A stretch of DNA of 64,000 nt from Methanococcoides burtonii DSM 6242 (lineage in GTDB: Archaea; Halobacteriota; Methanosarcinia; Methanosarcinales; Methanosarcinaceae): NCBI RefSeq assembly GCF_000013725.1, contig NC_007955.1, forward strand, positions 837,579-901,578. Reading direction: 5' to 3'. The notes under the pieces are model-generated. The model ran no database searches and was not told the origin of the DNA. It saw nothing but the letters and a program-made list of their open reading frames with translations. Shown here in pieces: positions 1-9,710 of the stretch (positions are counted from its first letter, which is position 1; every line of letters starts with the position of its first letter). The translations under genes were made by a program, and so were the position numbers.

Positions 1-766
1 TCTTGATTATAGGGATGTAGCCTTCTTTTAAGGTGGGCTTGAAGACGTAGAATTCATCCGGATTGACAAGTCCCTGCACGATGTTTTCCCCAAGGCCGTA
101 AGCACCGGTTATGAATACAACATCCTCGAATCCGGATTCGGTGTCTATGGTGAATATTACCCCGCTGGATGCAAGGTCTGAGCGTACCATCTTCATGACG
201 CCTATTGACAGGCCGACCTTGAAGTGATCGAACTTATGGTGCACACGGTAGGATATCGCCCTGTCTGTGAAAAGAGAAGCCAGGCAACGATTACATGCAT
301 CTTTCAGGGAGTGGTAGCCGTGTACATTGAGGTAGGTTTCCTGCTGCCCTGCAAATGAAGCATGAGGAAGGTCCTCTGCTGTTGCAGAACTGCGAACTGC
401 CACATCGGTCTCAGATCCGTACTCTTCGCTCAGTTTGTCGTAAGCTTCTTTGATCTCTTCCCAGAGATCATCCGGTATCCCTGCATCGAGTACTATGCTC
501 CTTGCTTTTTTCCCTCTTTCAGCAAGGTCAGTGACATCGTTTGTATCAAGTCCTTCCAGACTGTCCTTGAGTTTTTGTAACACACCTGCAGATTCCAGCA
601 CATGCCAGTAAGCATCCGCTGTGACCGCAAAACCGTTTGGTATCTTAATATCCTTCCCTGTCAGTTCCCTATACATCTCACCCAGTGAGGCATTTTTACC
701 TCCTACAGAAGGTATATCCTCTATACGTATCTCTTCGAACCATCGAATGTATTTACTATTTCTCAT
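1..766 (-). CDS. ppsA: Phosphoenolpyruvate synthase, N-terminal part (cut by window edge)
   Basis: Converts pyruvate and ATP to phosphoenolpyruvate, AMP and phosphate, the first gluconeogenic step in methanogens. The minus frame opens with ATG at 766 (MRNSKYIRWFEEI) and stays open to base 1, giving about 255 residues of the N-terminal ATP-grasp nucleotide-binding domain. Family signatures are visible: VGGKNASLGEMY near residue 20, VAVRSSATAEDLPHASFAGQ near residue 140 and a GAYGLGENIVQG segment near residue 230. A run of Gs lies a few bases upstream of the start. The swivelling phosphohistidine and PEP-binding domains would lie beyond base 1. The sequence is clear; only the extent is unknown. 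Confidence 0.93.
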   Translation of the reverse strand, partial: MRNSKYIRWFEEIRIEDIPSVGGKNASLGEMYRELTGKDIKIPNGFAVTADAYWHVLESAGVLQKLKDSLEGLDTNDVTDLAERGKKARSIVLDAGIPDDLWEEIKEAYDKLSEEYGSETDVAVRSSATAEDLPHASFAGQQETYLNVHGYHSLKDACNRCLASLFTDRAISYRVHHKFDHFKVGLSIGVMKMVRSDLASSGVIFTIDTESGFEDVVFITGAYGLGENIVQGLVNPDEFYVFKPTLKEGYIPIIK

Positions 767-774
767 TAATTAAC

Positions 775-1136
775 CCCCAGCTATCAGAATGAATTTTCCT
801 TTTAACTGTTAATAAGATTAATTTTTAAAGGTATTAGAGTTTTTGGAGAAATGGAGGTAGTTGATAGATTTTATCCTGAAAGAAGAGGCATGGAGTAAAA
901 GCTGATCACTTTTAATATCCATGTAATTGCTATTCTAATTTCACTCTGATAGAACCACGATCTTCAAGGTTCCGTTTTGTGGCAGTAAACTTGCTGTTAC
1001 CATTGGTCCATCAAATTCCCTCCGGGAACTCCTTGCGTAAGCTGGGAGGGGATGGAGTGGTTATCTTATTTTTGTTCATGTTATCACTTCTTGTATATTC
1101 AAATTAACTATCCTTTTAACCTATCCGTGCGTATAT
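775..1136. other. Intergenic region upstream of tnpB, possible IS left end
   Basis: No convincing gene. The part nearest ppsA is AT-rich and should hold its promoter. At about 1010-1062 the sequence CCATC...CCCTCC pairs with GGGAGGGGATGG to form an imperfect stem, which may be the left end of the tnpB element or a structured RNA. TATATAT lies at 1131-1137, directly against the tnpB start. No tnpA (Y1 transposase) is present. Confidence 0.4.
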
Positions 1137-2258
1137 ATGTACATGGATAGAACCATTAAACTTAAGCTAGAGATGCCGGATGAAGGCAAAGAAAATCTCA
1201 GGCAGACAGTTGTACTTTTCAACCAAGTTTTCAACGAGGTTGCTAAGTATGGTTTTGAGAATCATACTTATTCCAAAGTTTCTATCCACCATGCTACTTA
1301 TTATGACATTCGTGAACGGCACCCCGAACTTAATTCCTCTCATGTTCAGGGTGCTCGTGATGTTGCATGTGAAGCTCTTAAGGGTGTCAAACTTAAGAGA
1401 CTTCCACAGAGTATCCCTTTCTCTGCAATCAGATACAACAAGAATACAATCCGTATTGTTTTCGAACATGGATATGCTTCTGTTTCGTCAGTTAATGGCA
1501 GAGTCAAGGTTTGCTTTACAATTCCCAAATACTATGAACAGTATCTTGGATGGGAGGTTCGAAGTTCTACTCTGAATTATGACAGCAGAAATGATTTGTT
1601 CTATCTGCATGTTACACTTCGAACAGAATCTCCTAAACCATCCGGTAATACTGTTCTTGGTATTGACCGAGGGATTGTCAATGTCGCAGTTTGTTCTAAT
1701 AATGTCTTTTTCAATGACAGCAAGGTCAAGAATGCAAGAGCTAAATATGCATATCTGAGGAAGGAACTCCAATCCAAAGGCACCAAGTCTGCTAAACGTC
1801 TTCTTAAGAAGATGAGCAGAAAGGAAAGACGGTTTGTGACGGATGTTAACCATTGTATTGCCAAAGATATTGTCAATATGCCCTTCGATGTGATCGCTCT
1901 TGAAGATCTTACAAGTATCAGAGTCCAGAAACGTAAAGGCAAGAACTTCAATCGGAAACTCAATAATTGGAGTTTCTACCAACTTGAACAGTTTATCCGC
2001 TACAAAGCGGAAGCTCTGGGCAAGCAGGTTGTCTCGGTTGATCCCAGATTTTCCAGTCAGAAGTGTTCCAAATGTGGACACACTTACAAAGGGAATCGGG
2101 ATGGTAGTTCTTACCGTTGTCGTAGTTGTGGATTTCAGATACACGCTGACCTCAATGCTGCTCGAAACATAGCTCAAGCAGGCATATCCTGCCTGAGTAG
2201 GCTGTCTGTCAACCAGCCGAATGTAGGGATGAGTGCTGTACAAGATACAGTGCAATGA
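1137..2258 (+). CDS. tnpB: TnpB (OrfB) RNA-guided nuclease of a solo IS200/IS605-type element
   Basis: A 373-residue TnpB. The RuvC-like catalytic residues appear intact: Asp in VLGIDRGIVNVAV (about residue 177), Glu in ALEDLTSIR (about 255) and Asp in HADLNAARNIA (about 339). A zinc ribbon, CSKCGHTYKGNRDG then YRCRSCG, lies at about 311-333. TnpB proteins of this family are RNA-guided DNA endonucleases that help the element persist; that activity is family knowledge. No TnpA gene is near, so this is an IS1341-like solo element. The start could equally be the second ATG at 1143, since TATATAT touches the first one. The gene stands alone between ppsA and the vWA operon. Confidence 0.9.
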   Translation: MYMDRTIKLKLEMPDEGKENLRQTVVLFNQVFNEVAKYGFENHTYSKVSIHHATYYDIRERHPELNSSHVQGARDVACEALKGVKLKRLPQSIPFSAIRYNKNTIRIVFEHGYASVSSVNGRVKVCFTIPKYYEQYLGWEVRSSTLNYDSRNDLFYLHVTLRTESPKPSGNTVLGIDRGIVNVAVCSNNVFFNDSKVKNARAKYAYLRKELQSKGTKSAKRLLKKMSRKERRFVTDVNHCIAKDIVNMPFDVIALEDLTSIRVQKRKGKNFNRKLNNWSFYQLEQFIRYKAEALGKQVVSVDPRFSSQKCSKCGHTYKGNRDGSSYRCRSCGFQIHADLNAARNIAQAGISCLSRLSVNQPNVGMSAVQDTVQ

Positions 2259-2269
2259 TTTACTTACAA

Positions 2270-2326
2270 GCCCCCTTCGTCAGATGGGGGCAGTTGACTA
2301 CTTTAACTACAGTTCAATTTGTAGTC
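2270..2326 (+). mobile_element. Right end of the tnpB element, hairpin and putative omega-RNA 3' part
   Basis: Twelve bases after the tnpB stop, GCCCCC (2270-2275) pairs with GGGGGC (2286-2291) across a 10-base loop. It is followed by CAGTTGACTAC and, further on, GTAGTC (2321-2326), which pairs with GACTAC at 2296-2301. This layout resembles the right end of IS605-family elements, where the guide-carrying RNA (omega-RNA) of TnpB covers the end of the gene and the hairpin, and the guide is the flanking DNA. The exact boundary cannot be placed from one copy. Confidence 0.5.
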
Positions 2327-2372
2327 TTCTGAATGCGTTTTTTAAAAAAAAGAAGGCAGATTGACTCCGCCT

Positions 2373-4814
2373 TTAATCGCCCTTTTTCGATTCCCTTATC
2401 TCCCTTATACGCCTTACTGCAATTTCTCCAAGGAACAGTAATAAAGCAGCGATCAGGAAGTAGAGCTTCTGGCTTTCGGACCTTTCTACACTCTTAAGGG
2501 AATTTCCTCTTGCATCCTTTAACAGGAGAGCAAGAGCCTCATTCTCGGTGTATGTCTTGCCGCCATTTGCTTTGATGAACACCGGAAGATCTTCATTCAC
2601 GCCGACATCCCGGTATTCTATGGGATAGTTCACAGCTATCGGATAGCCTGAAACATCGTGGAATCCAATGTTCTTCGGGTCGATCGTGGTTTCATAGGTG
2701 TTCCTTCCGGTGACCGCAAGTTCAAGGGTATTCCCTTTGTATCTCAATACAGGTGTGTTCCCACCGTAATGGGTTATGTAAAGCGTAGCAGGGGTGCCGA
2801 ACCACGTATCCTCAGCTTCAACAACAGTGCCTTCCTCGACCTGTGGATTGCCGATAGCCCAGTTCATGGTAGATGAGATGAGCTTTGAATTGTTACCCGA
2901 ATACATCTGGGATGCCCATGTGTTCTGCCCACCTCTACCGTTATCCGTAGTTATGGCTGCTACCCTGCCAAGCCCGTATCTCCATGTGGTTACTACCGGT
3001 TTACCGGTGGCTGTAATGATGATTCTGTCTGCACCTGGTTTTGGGGTAACGTCATTATAGCCTGTGATGTTACCTTCGATCTCGATGTTGCGGGTAATGA
3101 AATGATTTGGATTGTATTCTATAAGTGGGAAGGATGTTAATTGTGGATCATCTTCTGTCTCTTCATCAGGGATCTCTTGATCCTCGAAGATGGGTTTTGG
3201 TCGTTCTCCTTTTTCGACAAGTTGATATTCTCCTTCCACACTAGTCATTAATTTATCAGCATAACTTTCTCCGAATTGGTCATACTGTGAAGGAGCACCC
3301 TGTTCATGTACATGGATGAAGTAGAAATCGATCCCTTCATCATGTATCTCTTCTACGACTTTAAGGCTCTCATCATATGATTGCGCGAAACCACCATCTG
3401 ATATTATTATAATGTCAAGTTCTCCGGATTCGGTCTCAAGCCATTCCTGTGCTATTAAAAGACCCTGGTCAAGAGATGTTTCACTTGTAGCACCCGGAGC
3501 AAGTGAACTGATACTTTCTTCAAGTTTTTCCAGATTTGAATGTGTTCCAAGATATACCAAACCGCCGGAAACATCTTCACCTTCGCTACCGAATGCGATA
3601 ACTCCGGCGGATGCATCTTTTAGTTCATCACTCCTAAGTAGATTTGTGGCATACCCTAGAATATCAGAAAGCGTTTCATGAGCAGCTGTGCTTTGGGATA
3701 CATCAAGTATGAGGACAATGCTTCTGCCACCTTTCCAGTCAGTAGGTCTTGAAGCTACAGGAAGTAATTCTTCTAAGGAAGAATCAAGATAGTTCCCACG
3801 ATCGAACGAAGCCTCGCCACCTACCAGGACAAGTCCATTGCCTTGAGACACGTACTCCTTTAGTTTATTAATATTATTTTCCGATATTTCTCTCATGTTG
3901 ACATTATCAAGCACGACAGTTTTCTTATTGTCAAGATCGGTAAATTCCTTTGAATTCGATACATCGTAGAGATTGTACAGGATATTGCCAAGGGGTGCAC
4001 CTGTATCGCTCGTAATCAGATTAATATTAGGTTTTGGAACAACGTAGACGGATTTGTAGTACACGTTGTTGATATTATCTTTATCATCAGTAAGTGGTGT
4101 GAGTTCCACTCTCATCTCCTGAGCACCCAGTTTCTTGAAAGCGTATGGAACACGAATTGTCCTTGTGCGTGTTTTCTGTGAGAATGTACCACTTCTGATG
4201 AGGGTGTTCCCTGCATAGATTTCAAAGCTGTATCTGATCTCTCCTTCTTCTGCCTGGGATACCAGTATATCGAACTGGTTCTCGTTCCCGATGACCACGG
4301 TCTTGTCCCCAAGCATCTGGACACTGATATCGTTCTTTTCGAGGTCTGGTGCAACGGAGTAAACAGTCGTACCCATCTCTTTTGCATACTGGAGAGATTC
4401 ATCGATGTCTTTTCCGAAATTGTTGTTACCGTCACTGACTAGCACTATCTGGTTGTCGCCGGTGGAATATTGCTCGATGGCATCTCCAAGGGACGTGCTC
4501 TCGCCTGTCAGGCGGATGAATGTTGTCGGAGTATTGGCTGTAAGTGACTCATATACGTTCATTCCGACACCTTCTTCGAAAAGGCTCATACTGGCGGTCT
4601 CATCAGAGATCACCACAAGGTTCGGGTTCTCGTCACTTGTCACATCACTAACAATAGCAGTGGGAGAGGCAAGTGCGATGACCAGAAGTGAAAGCACTAT
4701 CATGCGTGAGATGATAATTGGTCTTCTTGCTCCTTCCCTTAAGAAGAAAAGTCCTCCTATTATTACAGGCAGTATCAATGCAAACATCAATGGTTGTTCG
4801 AACGTGAAGGTCAT
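2373..4814 (-). CDS. Large membrane protein with von Willebrand factor A domain
   Basis: An 813-residue protein anchored by N-terminal hydrophobic segments (residues about 10-60, starting FEQPLMFALILPVIIGG) and one C-terminal segment (KLYFLIAALLLFLG). The middle holds a von Willebrand A domain with the metal-binding DxSxS motif in LILDVSQSTAA (about residue 367) and a later ISDGG. An acidic linker (DEETEDDPQ) follows. The ATG at 4814 overlaps the stop of the upstream vWA gene by four bases (ATGA), so the two are translationally coupled. In MoxR/DUF58/vWA operons such proteins are thought to assemble or mature partner complexes; the target here is unknown. Confidence 0.8.
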   Translation of the reverse strand: MTFTFEQPLMFALILPVIIGGLFFLREGARRPIIISRMIVLSLLVIALASPTAIVSDVTSDENPNLVVISDETASMSLFEEGVGMNVYESLTANTPTTFIRLTGESTSLGDAIEQYSTGDNQIVLVSDGNNNFGKDIDESLQYAKEMGTTVYSVAPDLEKNDISVQMLGDKTVVIGNENQFDILVSQAEEGEIRYSFEIYAGNTLIRSGTFSQKTRTRTIRVPYAFKKLGAQEMRVELTPLTDDKDNINNVYYKSVYVVPKPNINLITSDTGAPLGNILYNLYDVSNSKEFTDLDNKKTVVLDNVNMREISENNINKLKEYVSQGNGLVLVGGEASFDRGNYLDSSLEELLPVASRPTDWKGGRSIVLILDVSQSTAAHETLSDILGYATNLLRSDELKDASAGVIAFGSEGEDVSGGLVYLGTHSNLEKLEESISSLAPGATSETSLDQGLLIAQEWLETESGELDIIIISDGGFAQSYDESLKVVEEIHDEGIDFYFIHVHEQGAPSQYDQFGESYADKLMTSVEGEYQLVEKGERPKPIFEDQEIPDEETEDDPQLTSFPLIEYNPNHFITRNIEIEGNITGYNDVTPKPGADRIIITATGKPVVTTWRYGLGRVAAITTDNGRGGQNTWASQMYSGNNSKLISSTMNWAIGNPQVEEGTVVEAEDTWFGTPATLYITHYGGNTPVLRYKGNTLELAVTGRNTYETTIDPKNIGFHDVSGYPIAVNYPIEYRDVGVNEDLPVFIKANGGKTYTENEALALLLKDARGNSLKSVERSESQKLYFLIAALLLFLGEIAVRRIREIRESKKGD

Positions 4815-6682
4815 AGTTCACCCCGGTTTCTAATGATAAGGATCTCAAGGACTACCAGCAGCATAGCAATGATGATAAAGTAGATATCAACGTATTTATT
4901 TGCAGTATATGTGGTCTGCCTGATGATATCGCCGCCTTCATTCGATGTTGCTCTTTCGAGAACGTTCGAGGAGTCTATCGTGGTATCGGATTCCATATCA
5001 TCGTAAAGGTTCACAGCTATTCTTTTGCCAGCTACTTCATAGACACCCACTTCATCATAGAGCAATCTGCTTGTGGTTATAGTACCTGAAGGGGTTGTGA
5101 CCTCCTGCTCCTTTGACAATGCTGAAACGGCACCGGTCTGGACATTGTAATCCCCTATGTCGCCAGTACCTCCAAGCCATGCGATAACCTTTGCCCAGAA
5201 AACAGGATATTCCGGAAGGTTGTGGAAGTTGTTCCATGCTTCCTCTCCAAGCATATCGCTTAATCCGAGGTACATGACAGTACCGTCACCTACATTCCAA
5301 TATGCAAGCATCGGTACATTCGAAGGAGTATCAACAAGGGAAACTGCATCAGACCTGATGGTCGAATTCAGATAAGTGTAGACTGCTATATCCTCGAATT
5401 TCACTTTTTTTGTGAGCCTCGTTTCCTGTTCTACCTTCAATGCCACACCTTTACTGCTCTCGGAGGTGGTGATGATCTTTACAGGAAGCAATTGCATGAG
5501 GTCGATGTTCGCATTCTTCGGGTCAAGTGTGGGCGAGGCGATAACAAGCACGTTCCCACCACTCTTAATGAAAGTGCTAAGCCTTGCAGCTTCTTCAGAG
5601 GTTATTGCCCTTTGTTGTGTATCGACAACAATGACCTTATAATCACTAAGGTCAGCAGGCACGTTATTGGATTGAATGGCCTTTATGTTCGGCAACAGTG
5701 AAAGGGCAGTTGACGAAGGTGATCTTTTAACATCGGTAACAAGAAGCAGTTCGTTCTGCACATTTGCCGGAATTGATATGTAAGCGACATTATCAACTGC
5801 AAGTTTGTCTTCTCTGTCTATAGTGACCTCTGTAATACCGGTCCCAAGGTCTGTCAGCTTGAACTGTTTAGTTGAAAACGGTCCTATATCAAGCTGAAAC
5901 TTCTTTTTGTTCTGGCTTCCCGGTGTATCGATGATCATTTCGACGTTCTGTGTTGTTTCCATGTAGTTCTTGAGAACACAATTGTAGGTGTAACCCTCTT
6001 CATCGGCATCGATCCAGCCCTGAATTATGCCTACATTGTCAGTTGGTGAACCTACTCTTACAAAGGTAACTTTCAATCCGTAGGATTCAGCAAGTCTCAT
6101 GGCTGATACAGGGTCTTCTCCCTGCCAGTTAGTGAAATCTGATACTACCACAATCCTTCCTCCTTCATTAGAAAGGGTTCTCATGGCATTGGTAATTGCA
6201 CTTGAGAGGTCTGCAACAGAGCCTTTCGGAGTAAGGCTGTCAAGGGAGTTCTTAGTAGCGGAAGAACCACCGGATTCGAGCACGTTCACCGGAATGTTTT
6301 CTGCAAGTATTATGCTGTTCTTCTTACTGATGTATGTCTTAGCAATATCAGTGGCACTATCGAACCTGCCATCAGTGTTCATACTAGCAGAAGCATCGAT
6401 AACGAATATCGTATGTTCACCGCTAAGTTCCTCTTCAGTACTATAGAAAGGTCCGGCTATTGCAACGGATATCAGTATCAAAATGAGTAGCTGGGCAAGG
6501 AATATAGGGTCCTTTATAAGTCGTCTCAATGATGCAAATCTCTTCTTTTTCTTTTCTGCAAGCATCAGGAACATGAGTGAAGGTATCTTCAGTTCCAGAG
6601 GCTTTGGGCGTAACAGGTACAATATGATAAGTGGGATTATACTTGCCAGAGCAGCAAGTCCGAGTATGTTCGCAAAAGGCAT
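4811..6682 (-). CDS. BatA-like membrane protein with vWA domain
   Basis: A 623-residue protein. The N-terminus (LGLAALASIIPLIILYLLRP, then KPLELKIPSLMFL) matches the BatA-type N-terminal membrane module found in aerotolerance (Bat) operons. A second transmembrane segment (FLAQLLILILISVAIAG) is followed by a vWA domain with DASASMNTDGRF (about residue 95) as the metal-binding motif. The C-terminus is a single membrane helix, YFIIIAMLLVVLEILII. Its start overlaps the stop of the DUF58 gene by one base (TAATG). Operon position and domain order support a role in a MoxR-vWA chaperone-like complex at the membrane; the client is unknown. Confidence 0.82.
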   Translation of the reverse strand: MPFANILGLAALASIIPLIILYLLRPKPLELKIPSLMFLMLAEKKKKRFASLRRLIKDPIFLAQLLILILISVAIAGPFYSTEEELSGEHTIFVIDASASMNTDGRFDSATDIAKTYISKKNSIILAENIPVNVLESGGSSATKNSLDSLTPKGSVADLSSAITNAMRTLSNEGGRIVVVSDFTNWQGEDPVSAMRLAESYGLKVTFVRVGSPTDNVGIIQGWIDADEEGYTYNCVLKNYMETTQNVEMIIDTPGSQNKKKFQLDIGPFSTKQFKLTDLGTGITEVTIDREDKLAVDNVAYISIPANVQNELLLVTDVKRSPSSTALSLLPNIKAIQSNNVPADLSDYKVIVVDTQQRAITSEEAARLSTFIKSGGNVLVIASPTLDPKNANIDLMQLLPVKIITTSESSKGVALKVEQETRLTKKVKFEDIAVYTYLNSTIRSDAVSLVDTPSNVPMLAYWNVGDGTVMYLGLSDMLGEEAWNNFHNLPEYPVFWAKVIAWLGGTGDIGDYNVQTGAVSALSKEQEVTTPSGTITTSRLLYDEVGVYEVAGKRIAVNLYDDMESDTTIDSSNVLERATSNEGGDIIRQTTYTANKYVDIYFIIIAMLLVVLEILIIRNRGEL

Positions 6683-7563
6683 TACATGTGCCTCCTGTTG
6701 ATGGCATTGAAGAATGCCTCGAAGATGGGTGTATCAGTCGTGAATGTATATAGGTCAGCACCGACGTGGTTACAGATATTCTGTATGCCATCGATGTGTG
6801 CCTGTAGCTCTTCCTGGTACTTGTCCTTGAAATTATTACTGAGATATGTCTTCAGTTCATCATTGGTCTCAAGGTCCATCAGCTTGACATGACCGTGCAT
6901 TGACAGATCGCTCTCGGAAGGGTCAAGCACCTGTATGAGAATAAGGTCATGGTTTGAAAGTCTGTAGATCGCAGATTCAATGGATTTGAGGTCTTCCATG
7001 AAATCTGAGATGATGATCACGAGGGAACGTGACTTTATCATTTTTTCATATAGCTGGACACAGTGGCTAAGAGCTGTCTGTCCTTTAAGCTCTACTTCCG
7101 CAAGTCTATCGATATCCCTTAATAAATGACGTCTTCCTCTGTGCGTCTGGGATATGGCGATATCTTCAGAATAGGTAGATATGCCGAATTTATCGTTATC
7201 CTTTGTGACAAGATATGCAAAGCCGGCGGCAAGCATAGCACCATATTCGAACTTTGTGATAGTGTTAAGGGTATAGTCCATACTATTGCTTGAATCGAGA
7301 AGTATGTGTGTGGTTACTGATTTGTCTTCCTCGAATTCCCTGACATAGAGTTTTTCGGATCTTGCATAGACATTCCAGTCAATGGACTTGAGGTCATCTC
7401 CGGGGTGGTATTCCGTATACCCCATCGTATCGAGTCCCTGACCCTTCCTGTTGGAGCGTCTGCTTCCTGCATAAGCACTGGATACCCGCTTCCTTACCAG
7501 AAAAGTAAAGCGGTCAAGCTGGCGGAAGAAATCCACATCTATACGGTGTTTTCTGTCACTCAT
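6682..7563 (-). CDS. DUF58 domain protein (vWA-like)
   Basis: A 293-residue soluble protein of the DUF58 family, which nearly always lies beside MoxR ATPases. The family signature GYTEYHPGDDLKSIDWNVYA is at about residues 49-68, followed by a degenerate vWA motif, LLDSSNSMDY. It lies between the moxR gene and the two membrane vWA proteins, all on the minus strand, and its stop overlaps the next start. It probably binds the MoxR ATPase and links it to the membrane partners; this is inferred from family context only. Confidence 0.88.
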   Translation of the reverse strand: MSDRKHRIDVDFFRQLDRFTFLVRKRVSSAYAGSRRSNRKGQGLDTMGYTEYHPGDDLKSIDWNVYARSEKLYVREFEEDKSVTTHILLDSSNSMDYTLNTITKFEYGAMLAAGFAYLVTKDNDKFGISTYSEDIAISQTHRGRRHLLRDIDRLAEVELKGQTALSHCVQLYEKMIKSRSLVIIISDFMEDLKSIESAIYRLSNHDLILIQVLDPSESDLSMHGHVKLMDLETNDELKTYLSNNFKDKYQEELQAHIDGIQNICNHVGADLYTFTTDTPIFEAFFNAINRRHM

Positions 7564-7623
7564 GGTTCAAGCATCATATTGGTGTTCGTAGGCTTTTCCT
7601 TCTCAGACTTACCAATGCGTGTA

Positions 7624-8598
7624 TCATTTAACTTTGGCAAGGATTTCCTTTATCACATGATCCTGTGATATTCCACGCCTTTCAGATTCGAAAGTGAGGA
7701 TGATCCTGTGCCTTAATACCGGATATGCCATTGCGTCAACATCTTCAACACTTACAAAGTTCCTGCCTCTTACCAATGCGCGAGCCTTTGCTGCCAGAAT
7801 AAGGCCGATGGATGCTCTGGGGGAAGCTCCGAACTCAATGTATTCCTTCCATGTGCGGGTTGCCATAATTATCTTGATAGCCCTTTCTTTAATATCATCC
7901 GCAATTGGCATGTCCCTTGTAAGACGCTGGAGCTGTAATACCATATTCTTGTCAAGCACTTTACCTACATGCGGTTCGTCAGACTTGGTGTAGCGTCTGA
8001 CAATCTCTTTTTCTTCTTCAAATGAGGGATAGTCCAGAACGATCTTCAAAAGGAACCTGTCAAGCTGCGCTTCCGGCAATGGGAAAGTTCCTTCCATTTC
8101 TATAGGATTCTGGGTTGCAAGCAGGAAGAAAGGTTTGTCAAGGATAAATGTATCGTTACCTACCGTGACCTGTTTCTCCTGCATGGCTTCAAGCAATGCA
8201 GATTGTGTCTTTGGGGACGCACGATTGATCTCATCGGCAAGGACGATGTTGGCAAAGACGGGTCCTGGCTCGAATTTAAACTCTTTTTTCCCTCCCGTCT
8301 CTTCAATAAAGTGTGTGCCTGTGATATCTGCCGGCATAAGGTCAGGAGTACACTGAACCCTGCTGAATGAAAGGTCCAGTGTCTTGGAAATAGTAGATAC
8401 CGTAAGTGTTTTCCCAAGACCCGGGTTACTTTCCATCAGTGCATGTCCGTTAGAAAGGATGGCAATGATTATCTGTTCTACCGTATCTTTCTGTCCTACT
8501 ATAACCTTAGAGATCTCATTGAAAAGTGCTGTAAATGCATCACTAGCACCTCTGTAAGTTTGTTCAAGGTCTCCTGATCTTGCATCATTGGAATTCAT
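7624..8598 (-). CDS. MoxR family AAA+ ATPase
   Basis: A 324-residue AAA+ ATPase. Walker A is ESNPGLGKT (about residue 57), Walker B is LADEINRA (about 121), and the family motif ATQNPIEMEGTFPLPEAQLD is at about 160-179. The C-terminal lid domain contains the conserved GASPRAS segment. MoxR proteins are chaperone-like ATPases that act with vWA proteins to insert cofactors or assemble complexes. It is the first gene of the moxR-DUF58-vWA-vWA set; 156 bp separate it from the membrane protein gene upstream. Confidence 0.92.
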   Translation of the reverse strand: MNSNDARSGDLEQTYRGASDAFTALFNEISKVIVGQKDTVEQIIIAILSNGHALMESNPGLGKTLTVSTISKTLDLSFSRVQCTPDLMPADITGTHFIEETGGKKEFKFEPGPVFANIVLADEINRASPKTQSALLEAMQEKQVTVGNDTFILDKPFFLLATQNPIEMEGTFPLPEAQLDRFLLKIVLDYPSFEEEKEIVRRYTKSDEPHVGKVLDKNMVLQLQRLTRDMPIADDIKERAIKIIMATRTWKEYIEFGASPRASIGLILAAKARALVRGRNFVSVEDVDAMAYPVLRHRIILTFESERRGISQDHVIKEILAKVK

Positions 8599-8754
8599 GT
8601 GGTGTTCTCCTTATATTGCAATTGGTGAAATTGGTTGGTGGTATAAATTGATCTGTTAATGTAATTTATCGATGAACATCGATGTTAATTTAATGATTAT
8701 GATATATTAATAAATTCATTGATATATTTATTGTAACAATGTAGTGATCAGGGG

Positions 8755-9657
8755 TCAGTTATTAGCCATCTGCTCAAAGTATTCTTTTATGATACTCTCA
8801 TACCCTTCCGGCAGTTGCTCATAGTAAGCAGGTGATGACATAATTTTCCTCTCATATTCCGATGAGCTCTCAAAATCAGGCGGGAGGGATTCCTCATCTC
8901 CACTTTCAGTAAACCCTGTTCCTGCTCCCGGTGGCAATGAGAGGTCGACCTCTTCCCCTTCGACCACGATTATAGCCGTTTCTCCGACAAGGTCCTCACT
9001 GTTACCTCCTGAATCTCCTTCTTCTCCTTCAAGTGGAAACTGTTCATCAGGAGATGTTTCATTTTCTCCTGATGATATCCCTGGTATCTCACCTATCAGG
9101 TCATTGATGTCCTCGGGTGTGACATCTGTCCGGTAATCCAGTACGTTTATGGTGGTGAACATAATGAAAACTGCTAGCAGAAGAAACATGCTATTCTTGA
9201 GTCTTTTCTTTTCAATAAGCTTTGAATTATCGATCTTCGAGGCCACATCCAGTACATTTCCCATCAGGTCGTCTGATATTACATTGTGCACATCTCTGTT
9301 ATCAAAGGCAGTCCTGAGCCTTTCCTGAAGTGCTGGGAAACGTTCCTCTATGAATGGTATCAACAGAACTTTCCTGTCCCTGTAATGGAAAGCAAAGGTA
9401 AGGATGATGGCAAACAATATAGAAATAGCCGCAAGCAAAAGTCCTCCAGCCGAGATCATCCCTGAAGGACCGTAGGTAGAATCGGCATAAAGTTCCAATG
9501 CTCTGAATGTAAGGATAAATAAGTCTATATTAAGTAGCTTTAGAATTGTGAATAGGGTCAGTGTAATTATGGTCAGATCTATGATCTTGTAGATCCGCTG
9601 GTATTTATTGACCGTCGTTTCCTGTTTTTCTACAAAATTATCAATATCCATGATCAC
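8755..9657 (-). CDS. Membrane protein upstream of moxR, function unknown
   Basis: A 300-residue protein I do not recognise. It has a short cytoplasmic N-terminus, membrane segments at about residues 25-53 and 68-92 and near 150-168 (MFLLLAVFIMFTTI), then a soluble, acidic, low-complexity tail rich in E, G and S with a VEGEEVDLSLPPG segment and an EYERKIMSSPAYYEQLPEGYE end. Position and orientation suggest it belongs to the moxR gene set. The acidic tail may be exported. Confidence 0.6.
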   Translation of the reverse strand: MIMDIDNFVEKQETTVNKYQRIYKIIDLTIITLTLFTILKLLNIDLFILTFRALELYADSTYGPSGMISAGGLLLAAISILFAIILTFAFHYRDRKVLLIPFIEERFPALQERLRTAFDNRDVHNVISDDLMGNVLDVASKIDNSKLIEKKRLKNSMFLLLAVFIMFTTINVLDYRTDVTPEDINDLIGEIPGISSGENETSPDEQFPLEGEEGDSGGNSEDLVGETAIIVVEGEEVDLSLPPGAGTGFTESGDEESLPPDFESSSEYERKIMSSPAYYEQLPEGYESIIKEYFEQMANN

Positions 9658-9710
9658 TATCCCCTCTAAAGCAAACTTGAATGAACATTCATCCCTTATA
9701 TGAACACTTT

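Noticed and set aside
362-580. 72-codon plus frame opposite ppsA
   Set aside because: Shadow of the phosphoenolpyruvate synthase gene.
1488-2255. 255-codon antisense frame over tnpB
   Set aside because: Exact shadow of tnpB; the plus-strand frame has all RuvC and zinc-ribbon motifs.
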